A stretch of DNA of 38,370 bases, from the NCBI GenBank assembly GCA_947443745.1, contig CANEXL010000006.1, forward strand, positions 1 to 38,370, given 5' to 3'. Every line of letters begins with the position of its first letter. The first letter of the stretch is position 1. A model generated the notes under the pieces. The model did no database searches. It worked only from the letters and a program-made list of their open reading frames with translations, and was not told the origin of the DNA. The translations under genes and the position numbers were made by a program. The stretch is from Microbacteriaceae bacterium (GTDB lineage: Bacteria; Actinomycetota; Actinomycetes; Actinomycetales; Microbacteriaceae). Below are positions 32,578 through 38,370 of this stretch, piece after piece.

Positions 32578-34029
32578 GTGCAAAAACGTGTTGTCGTCGT
32601 CATTATATTAATCGTCGCGTCCTTCATGGACCTGCTCGACACCACCATCGTGAATGTCGCCCTGCCCTCCATCCAGAAGGACCTGAACGCCTCTTCCTCT
32701 CAACTCGAGTGGATCATCAGCGGCTACGTGCTGGCCTTTGCCGTGTTGCTGATTACGGGCGGTCGCCTCGGGGACATCTACGGCCGGAAGCGCCTCTTCC
32801 TCATCGGCGTCGCGGGCTTCACCGTTGCCTCCGCCGCGTGTGCCGGAGCGGTTACCGGCGACATGCTCGTCATCTCTCGTGTTGTGCAGGGGCTTTTTGC
32901 CGCGCTGATGATTCCCCAAGTTCTCTCCGTCATTCAGGTTCTCTTTGCGCCGAAGGAACGTGCGCCCATCTTCGGCGCTCTCGGTGCCATCTCAGGTCTC
33001 GCGGCAGTGGCCGGACCCCTCATCGGGGGAATTCTCGTCACGGGTAACGTTCTTGATTTCGGATGGCGCTCCATCTTCCTCATCAACATTCCCGTCGGAA
33101 TCGCCTTGTTCATCATGGCGCTCATCTTTGTTCCCGAGTCGCGTTCCACTCACGCCCTGCGCCTGGACATTGTCGGGGTCGTGCTCGTCTCCGTGGGTCT
33201 TTTCCTCGGCGTCTTCGGCCTCATCGAGGGCCGTGGCGAAGACTGGGCCGCATGGATTTGGGCGATGCTGATTGCCAGCCCCCTCATCCTCGCCGGCTTC
33301 GTGTGGTACCAGGCACGCCGGGACCGCCTCCAAGGCTCAGCCCTAGTTCCCCCCATCCTGTTTAAGAACCGCGGGTATGCCTCAGGTTCCATCGTGCAGT
33401 TCGCCTTTTCGGCCTCCATCGGTGCGTTCTTTCTCGTTCTCGTTCTTTACCTGCAGATTGGGCTCGGCTATTCGGCCATCGAGGCCGCACTCGCGACCTT
33501 GCCTTTCAGCCTTGGCGCTCTGGTCGGCAGCGGTGTCGCCGTTCCCCTGGGCCCACTGCTGGGAAAATGGCTCATCATGATTGGCGCCATCGCTCAGGTG
33601 GCGGGGTTCTTCTGGATGACGGCCATCGTTCGTGAAATGGGGGATGCTCTCACAGGTCCCGACCTCATCATGCCGATGGCTCTCGCGGGTCTCGGGCTCA
33701 CGCTCGAAATCGTGCCCCTGCTCGACCTCACTCTGGCCAACACTGCGACCACGAACGCGGGTGCCGCATCGGGTGTCTTTGGCATGATCCAGCAGGTTGG
33801 TTCAGCTCTCGGTGTTGCCGTCGTCGGCGTCATCTTCTTCGGCATCGTGGGGACGAACTTCTCCCCCGCCGTCTTGCGGGACGCGTTCCTTGGCGGAATC
33901 TGGGTTCCCATCATCGCCTTGTCGCTGTCGTTTATCGCTGCACTCTTCCTGCCCAGCGTGGCCGCCCTCAAGCGTCACAAGGCGGAAGCCGACGAAGCCG
34001 AGCAAGAAGTCGACTCCGTTCTCGTCTAG
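32578..34029 (+). CDS. MFS multidrug exporter, DHA2 (EmrB/QacA) family
   Basis: The 483-residue protein has about fourteen hydrophobic segments. Typical marks are LDTTIVNVALP (20-30) and motif A GGRLGDIYGRKR (61-72). It exports drugs with a proton gradient across the cytoplasmic membrane. The start is GTG 32578, with AGAGAGAAG before it; an ATG at 32555 is out of frame. The palindrome at 32500 is a likely control site. The substrate cannot be told. Confidence 0.9.
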   Translation: MQKRVVVVIILIVASFMDLLDTTIVNVALPSIQKDLNASSSQLEWIISGYVLAFAVLLITGGRLGDIYGRKRLFLIGVAGFTVASAACAGAVTGDMLVISRVVQGLFAALMIPQVLSVIQVLFAPKERAPIFGALGAISGLAAVAGPLIGGILVTGNVLDFGWRSIFLINIPVGIALFIMALIFVPESRSTHALRLDIVGVVLVSVGLFLGVFGLIEGRGEDWAAWIWAMLIASPLILAGFVWYQARRDRLQGSALVPPILFKNRGYASGSIVQFAFSASIGAFFLVLVLYLQIGLGYSAIEAALATLPFSLGALVGSGVAVPLGPLLGKWLIMIGAIAQVAGFFWMTAIVREMGDALTGPDLIMPMALAGLGLTLEIVPLLDLTLANTATTNAGAASGVFGMIQQVGSALGVAVVGVIFFGIVGTNFSPAVLRDAFLGGIWVPIIALSLSFIAALFLPSVAALKRHKAEADEAEQEVDSVLV

Positions 34030-34193
34030 TCGCTTGTCGGGCCACCGCAATTTATCAGATCCCTTCCCACCAAGGGCCAATCCGACACTGTCCACAGATC
34101 GGCCACAGTGAACCACAGTGATGGTGAGTCTTCCTAGATTGAGGGAATGACTCTTTTCTCAATCCCGCCTGAGTTCATATCAGAAGCGACATT
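34030..34193 (+). promoter_or_regulatory. Control region of the toxin-antitoxin pair
   Basis: Three CCACAG copies begin at 34092, 34103 and 34113, so they are 11 and 10 bases apart, about one helix turn each. Further on, GATTGAG (34137-34143) and CTCAATC (34158-34164) form a perfect 7-base inverted repeat. Either could be bound by the antitoxin. No gene is seen in this 164-base gap. Confidence 0.45.
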
Positions 34194-34610
34194 TTGACTC
34201 TGTGGACCATCGAGTATGAGGGCTCCGTTTTTGAACGGTTCTTTTTGTCATTGCCGGATTATGAACAGGTTGTTCTCTCGGCCGCTATAACTAACGTTCT
34301 TCAAATTGACGGCATTGGTGTTTGTTCTGGGGAATGGGGCAGACCACTTGGTGATGGGCTCTTCGAATTCCGGGTTCGAAAATCTCTGGACTCCATCCTT
34401 GGTTCTCCTGGCGCAGAATCTCCCCCAGGAATCGTGGGAACGGATCGTCCCGTTTTGCTCCGAGTTTTTTGTACGTTCTATGGAAACAAAATTGTGTTGA
34501 TATACAGCGGCTATAACAAGAAACGTGACTCCTCCGCAAAAAAGCAACAAAAGGAGATTATGCGAGCACGGAAGATTCACCAGCAATGGAGAAAGAACGC
34601 TAGGCATTAG
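34194..34610 (+). CDS. HigB/Gp49-like toxin
   Basis: The 138-residue protein resembles the phage Gp49/RelE-HigB family of mRNA-cutting toxins: an N-terminal FFLSLPDYEQ segment, a central basic ELR-like LFEFRVRKSLDS, RVFCTFYGNKIVLIYSGYNKK and a Lys-rich end KKQQKEIMRARKIH. I read TTG 34194 as the start; there is no better one in frame. The gene is AT-richer than its neighbours, as is usual for mobile toxin modules. It forms an operon with the XRE antitoxin 48 bases downstream. The central insert (about residues 60-82) is longer than usual for the family. Confidence 0.75.
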   Translation: MTLWTIEYEGSVFERFFLSLPDYEQVVLSAAITNVLQIDGIGVCSGEWGRPLGDGLFEFRVRKSLDSILGSPGAESPPGIVGTDRPVLLRVFCTFYGNKIVLIYSGYNKKRDSSAKKQQKEIMRARKIHQQWRKNARH

Positions 34611-34658
34611 TTGACAACCTATGTGTCTCGGCACATAATTTGAGAAAGGGAGAACAGC

Positions 34659-34967
34659 ATGGCAAAAGGCTTCGCCGACTTACTTGCTCGCGTGCAAGAG
34701 GGATGGTCCGAAGAAGCGTGGGCTGTTTACCACGCGACGTCCGCAGACCTCCAAGCCGAGCGACTCGCGCGCGAAGAACTTGGCGCCCAACTTTTGCAGG
34801 CACGCAAAGCGAGCCAGCTCAGTCAACCCCAACTTTCCCGTGCAACAGGGGTGCAGCAGGCGGAAATTAGCCGAATCGAACGTGGCCTGAGCAACCCCAC
34901 TGCGGCCACGATAAACCGCCTTGCGGCCGCCCTCGGTCAAAAAGTTGTTCTTCAGTCGGTTCGCTGA
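34659..34967 (+). CDS. XRE-family antitoxin (HigA-like)
   Basis: The 102-residue protein carries a helix-turn-helix of the XRE type at about 43-95 (QARKASQLSQPQLSRATGVQQ, ISRIERGLSNPTAATINRLAAAL). The N-terminal 40 residues are an extension that may bind the toxin. The start ATG has a good GGGAGAAC ribosome site. With the toxin gene upstream it forms a type II toxin-antitoxin pair in toxin-first order, and the antitoxin probably represses the operon. Confidence 0.85.
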   Translation: MAKGFADLLARVQEGWSEEAWAVYHATSADLQAERLAREELGAQLLQARKASQLSQPQLSRATGVQQAEISRIERGLSNPTAATINRLAAALGQKVVLQSVR

Positions 34968-35003
34968 GAAGGACCAACCGGGCTACGAGAACCATAAACG
35001 CGC

Positions 35004-36563
35004 CTATTTGAACCCGATAACGCCCTCGCCCCAGACGGCGCGGATCTCGCCCTCGGGGTCGTTCTCGACAACATCCTTCGTGTTAATGATCAGCGTCGTG
35101 CGGGTTGCTTCGTCGTAGGCCGGCCAGGCGCCCTCCGCCGTTGCCGGGTCACCGGTGGTGGCAAATGCCAACCAGTGCGCCTGCATGCGCGCCGATATCT
35201 CGCGGGCCTCTTTCAGACCGCCGAGCCTGAAACTGATGTCTTTCTTGGTCACCTTCTTGGGGAGGTTACCAAATACATACGGAAGTTCGGTGGCGTGAGA
35301 GGCGCCAATTCCCAGCAGTTTCATGAGCGGCGGTGACGTATCGAACCGGTACATAAAGGTTGGAGCAACACGGCTGTGTGCCTCGGCCACCCAAATGGAC
35401 GGCATACGAAAACCAGCGTCGCGTGAGATTTCCATGGCGCCTTTTTGCTTCGGATACGCCTTATAGGCGGCCGTAATCTGGCCCTCCATATGCGCGAGCT
35501 CTGGGCTCTCCTTGGCGACAAGATCGAACATTTCGTGAATGGCCGACTCAGAGATGGGCATGAGCGGCGACTTCATCATCTTGAACAGAGCCGCTTCATC
35601 ATGGTTCGTGCCAATCATCAGCGGAATACGCGCGGCACCACCGGCCCGAAAAATGTTGATCGGGTAGTCGGTGATGACCTCACCATCGACCACGGGGGCA
35701 AAGGCAACCGAGCCCGGAACGGTCGTGGCGATGTGATCGAGCAAGGTCATGGTGGAGGCGGCGAGGGTCTGAGCATCCATTTCTCGTAATGCTGTTTTGG
35801 CCTCAGAATGGGGCACGCCAATGATGTCGAGATACGCACCGGCTACGCCCTTAGCTCGTTCGCGACCGTAGACGCTCGAGGCCGGGGAGCTCTGGGCGAT
35901 CGCCTTGTGGAACAGTCCCGTGGCCTTGGGGCTGGTCATGAGGGCGGTGACGCATCCGCCACCGGCAGATTCCCCAAACAGCGTGACATCGTCGGCGTCA
36001 CCACCGAAGGCGGCAATGTTTGCCTTGACCCACTCCAGGGAGGCGATGATGTCACGCAACCCGAGGTTGGCGTCGAAGACGTGCGTGTCATCTCCAAAGG
36101 AGCTGAAGTCGAGAAAGCCGAGTGCTCCGAGGCGATAGTTGATGGTGACGACGATAACGTCACCGTTCTCCACCAGAGAGCGACCGTTGTAGACCTTCTG
36201 AGAGGAGAAACCGATGAAGTAGGCACCACCGTGAATCCACACCATCACAGGGCGCGCGCGGGTGTCGCCGGTCTCACGAACCGGTGCCCAAATGTTGAGG
36301 CTCAGGCAGTCCTCAGCGATGCTGAGACCTGTGGGGATGGGGATAACCTTCGTCGCTTCTTGAGGGGCGACGTTGCCAAACTCGAGGGCGTCGCGAACGC
36401 CTTCCCACGCGGGGTGCGGTTGCGGCGAGCGCAGGCGCAGGTCGCCGATGGGGTCGGCAGCGTAGGGAATGCCGAGCCACCGATGCGTCTGCCCGTCATG
36501 GGCGCCGCGCACGGTTCCGGTGGTGGTCTCAATCAGCAGTGACTCATCCGTAAATGCGCTCAT
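35004..36563 (-). CDS. Type B carboxylesterase
   Basis: The 519-residue protein is a full-length type B carboxylesterase. The oxyanion loop HGGAYFIGFS starts at 111, nucleophile Ser199 is in GESAGGGCV, a Glu lies in NHDEAALF, and a His in GASHATELPYVFGN completes the triad. It has no signal peptide, so it is likely cytoplasmic. It follows the NmrA-like gene by 23 bases and forms an operon with it and the hydrolase at the right end. Substrates are likely short esters. Confidence 0.92.
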   Translation of the reverse strand: MSAFTDESLLIETTTGTVRGAHDGQTHRWLGIPYAADPIGDLRLRSPQPHPAWEGVRDALEFGNVAPQEATKVIPIPTGLSIAEDCLSLNIWAPVRETGDTRARPVMVWIHGGAYFIGFSSQKVYNGRSLVENGDVIVVTINYRLGALGFLDFSSFGDDTHVFDANLGLRDIIASLEWVKANIAAFGGDADDVTLFGESAGGGCVTALMTSPKATGLFHKAIAQSSPASSVYGRERAKGVAGAYLDIIGVPHSEAKTALREMDAQTLAASTMTLLDHIATTVPGSVAFAPVVDGEVITDYPINIFRAGGAARIPLMIGTNHDEAALFKMMKSPLMPISESAIHEMFDLVAKESPELAHMEGQITAAYKAYPKQKGAMEISRDAGFRMPSIWVAEAHSRVAPTFMYRFDTSPPLMKLLGIGASHATELPYVFGNLPKKVTKKDISFRLGGLKEAREISARMQAHWLAFATTGDPATAEGAWPAYDEATRTTLIINTKDVVENDPEGEIRAVWGEGVIGFK

Positions 36564-36586
36564 GGGGTCACTCTAGCTAGCAATCA

Positions 36587-37486
36587 TTACAGGATGTCTT
36601 CGAGGGTTCGCGGATCGTGCCCTGTCATCATCAGAACGGTTCCGTTCACGATCTCCAGCTCTCCTGCGGCGATTGCCGTGTACGTACTCACCCACGCGTC
36701 CATTTGCCACTGCGGGGCGTTGTGGTGCGCGCGGCTGGCATAGGCTTCGGACACCGTTTCGTTCACAAAGGTCATCGACTTTTCCAAGATGACGGATGCC
36801 CGACTCGCCACCTCCGCAAACGTCAGCGCCTCGCCTCCCGTGAGTTCAAGCGTGCGTCCCGCCTGCAGCTCGGGTTTGCGCAGTACCGCGATGGCGACAT
36901 CCGCCACATCGGCTCGGGCCACCGCCGCAACACGGCCCTCCCCGGCCGGCCCGCGGATCACACCGTTTTCATCGGCGAACAGGGGCAAGACATCGAGGTA
37001 GAAGTTGTTTCGCAGAATCGTGAAGTCCATGCCGGATGCCCGAATCGCGTCCTCCGTGAGCCCGTGATCGCGGGCCAAGGTAAAGACCGCGTCTGGACCA
37101 GCGCCCACAAACGAGGTGTACACGATGTGCTTCACACCGGCTCGCACCGCAGCCTGGATGACGTTCAGGTGCTGGGCGACGCGATCCTCGGCTTCACTCG
37201 CGGAGACCATGAAGAACACGTCGACTCCGGCGAGCGCGTTTTCGCAGGCGTCAGCATCCGCGTAGTCGGTCACGCGAAACTCGACGCCGTCGCGCTGGGG
37301 CGCCCGCGACGCATCACGCACGAGTCCAATGATGTGAGCATGTTCGCCAATGTTGGCCAGGCGACGCAAGACCGTACCTCCGATGTGACCGGTCACCCCG
37401 CTGATGGCAACGGTTGTCGTTTCGGGCGCCATTTTCAGCGCGGTGGGCGTGAACACAGGGGGCGGGGTCACAGGGGGCATTGTCAT
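36587..37486 (-). CDS. NmrA/QorB-type NAD(P)-binding oxidoreductase
   Basis: From ATG 37486, chosen for the ATGA overlap with the gene before it, the product has 299 residues; an in-frame ATG at 37432 would start directly at the Rossmann fold. It has SGVTGHIGGTVLRRL, a dinucleotide loop, YTSFVGAG and RNNFYLDVLPLF segments of NmrA-like proteins such as the quinone reductase QorB. It may reduce quinones or sense NADP(H). The Tyr-Lys pair of classical SDRs is absent, as is usual in this group. Confidence 0.82.
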   Translation of the reverse strand: MTMPPVTPPPVFTPTALKMAPETTTVAISGVTGHIGGTVLRRLANIGEHAHIIGLVRDASRAPQRDGVEFRVTDYADADACENALAGVDVFFMVSASEAEDRVAQHLNVIQAAVRAGVKHIVYTSFVGAGPDAVFTLARDHGLTEDAIRASGMDFTILRNNFYLDVLPLFADENGVIRGPAGEGRVAAVARADVADVAIAVLRKPELQAGRTLELTGGEALTFAEVASRASVILEKSMTFVNETVSEAYASRAHHNAPQWQMDAWVSTYTAIAAGELEIVNGTVLMMTGHDPRTLEDIL

Positions 37487-38370
37487 AGGTAGGCCTTCAA
37501 CCATCGGGTGAGCTCGGCGAACGCACGCTCGCGAACGGGTTTTTCGGACAGGAACACGTCGTGCATGGCATTCGGGATGCGCACAAGACTGGTCAGCTTG
37601 CCGAGATTGTGCACGCGGGCGGCAACGATGTTCACGTCAATGGCGACATCCGCTCGTTTCATTTCTTTACTCCAGCGCGGAGTGAGCAGACTCTTGGTCG
37701 ACAGCATCGTGAAGATGGGGGCATCGATGTCGAGCCCGGCGGCAATCCGGGCGTGGCCCGCCAAAATGGCATTGAGCCACCCGGTGTGCACGCGGAACCC
37801 GTGCTCGGGACGCCAGTCGGGGTTGACGTCCCATTCACCATCTCGCGTCGAAGAAATGGTGCGAAAGTAGTGCCCCTGATCGATGTTTGCCATCGGCGCT
37901 TTCGGGTTCACGCGAGCCTGGAATCCGACGACCGGAGCCGCCACGGTTCTCACGGCACCCGTGAGTTGGTACTCGAGCCACGGACTGTTCAAAATGAGCG
38001 CGGATGCTCGGCCAGGGTTTCGGTCCGCCCACAAGCTCAGGATAAGGCCCCCGGTGGAGTGCCCCATGAGCACGAGCTTGCGATGTGGCTTCTCGCCTTC
38101 TCCGTGACCAATTTCGGCCAGAGCCGCCTCAATGTCCTCGTCATAGGTCGCAAGGCTGTCGATGTACCCCGGCGTTTGATGCGCCCGGATACTGCGTCCA
38201 TACTTGCGCAGATCCAGCGCGAAGAAGCTGGCCCCGAGCTCGCGCCAGTACTCGGCGAGATGCGACTGAAAGAAGTAGTCCGAGTACCCGTGCACGTACA
38301 GCACGTCGGTGTCATGGGCGATGGGTTCGGCACTCGTCTTGAGCCAACCAAAACGTTGCCAGCGCCCGCG
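37483..38370 (-). CDS. Alpha/beta hydrolase, monoacylglycerol-lipase type (5' end cut)
   Basis: The frame stays open to the right edge, so the start of the gene lies outside; 295 residues are seen, beginning RGRWQRFGWL. Serine-hydrolase marks are LYVHGYSDYFF, the nucleophile in MGHSTGGL and a late His in NAMHDVFLS. LDLRKYGRS and DSLATYDEDI fit the Hydrolase_4 group, which hydrolyses monoglycerides or lysophospholipids. It is the first visible gene of the three-gene esterase operon and overlaps the NmrA-like gene by four bases. Confidence 0.85.
   Translation of the reverse strand, partial: RGRWQRFGWLKTSAEPIAHDTDVLYVHGYSDYFFQSHLAEYWRELGASFFALDLRKYGRSIRAHQTPGYIDSLATYDEDIEAALAEIGHGEGEKPHRKLVLMGHSTGGLILSLWADRNPGRASALILNSPWLEYQLTGAVRTVAAPVVGFQARVNPKAPMANIDQGHYFRTISSTRDGEWDVNPDWRPEHGFRVHTGWLNAILAGHARIAAGLDIDAPIFTMLSTKSLLTPRWSKEMKRADVAIDVNIVAARVHNLGKLTSLVRIPNAMHDVFLSEKPVRERAFAELTRWLKAYL

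Noticed and set aside
34089-34099. DnaA-box-like TGTCCACAG
   Set aside because: Only one weak box is seen and there is no dnaA, dnaN or AT-rich origin nearby. It is part of the CCACAG repeat set.
1-38370. Frequent GGATGC/GCATCC words on both strands
   Set aside because: By eye there are roughly forty, with no clear strand bias, and many are inside codons. I could not count or model the background, so I do not call it a Chi- or segregation-type motif.
1-38370. CRISPR array, insertion sequence or rRNA
   Set aside because: I saw no regularly spaced repeats, transposase genes, terminal inverted repeats or rRNA segments anywhere in the window.

Overview
The window looks like chromosomal DNA of a moderately GC-rich actinobacterium. 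A Microbacteriaceae-like host is my best guess, from protein style and the frequent leaderless-type promoters; no rRNA or marker gene proves it. There are 33 protein genes I support (two cut by the window ends), one tRNA-Tyr, and several structured non-coding elements.

Positions 1-706 hold the end of a branched-chain amino-acid-type ABC binding protein and its terminator hairpin. Positions 742-15067 (all minus strand) form a long catabolic locus of 14 genes, read from right to left: split transketolase (two genes), sorbitol-type zinc dehydrogenase, ribose-type ABC ATPase and permease, binding protein 2, SDR, binding protein 1, SDR, TIM-barrel sugar epimerase, phosphofructokinase, muconolactone-isomerase-like protein, alpha/beta hydrolase and CocE-type hydrolase. 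Divergent from it (15340-17426, plus) are an aldehyde dehydrogenase and a MarR regulator. The region between them carries three copies of a TTTAC-N2-GTAAA palindrome, each overlapping a possible -35 box. I read this as one regulon: import of a sugar or polyol, oxidation and epimerisation to a ketose, two-carbon transfer by a dedicated transketolase, and oxidation of a released aldehyde. The substrate is unknown. Two catalytic proteins carry unusual residues at expected key sites.

Positions 17482-19571 hold a FUSC-family membrane protein and an unrecognised membrane protein. Positions 19556-26032 form a cell-surface glycan-like cluster: a GT4-type glycosyltransferase, two paralogous sulfotransferase-like P-loop proteins, a protein of unknown function and two paralogous GT61-type proteins, arranged around a divergent promoter region.

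Positions 26132-38370 are mixed housekeeping and accessory genes: an ABC-F protein, a DrrAB-like exporter, an AlkD-like DNA glycosylase, a MORN-type small protein, tRNA-Tyr, a lytic transglycosylase, YajQ, an MFS drug exporter, a HigBA-like toxin-antitoxin pair, and a three-gene esterase / NmrA-type reductase / hydrolase operon. Next to tRNA-Tyr lie two tandem copies of a 54-base element whose flanks are nearly identical while the 8-bp stem inside has changed completely and still pairs perfectly. This is the most unusual non-coding signal in the window.
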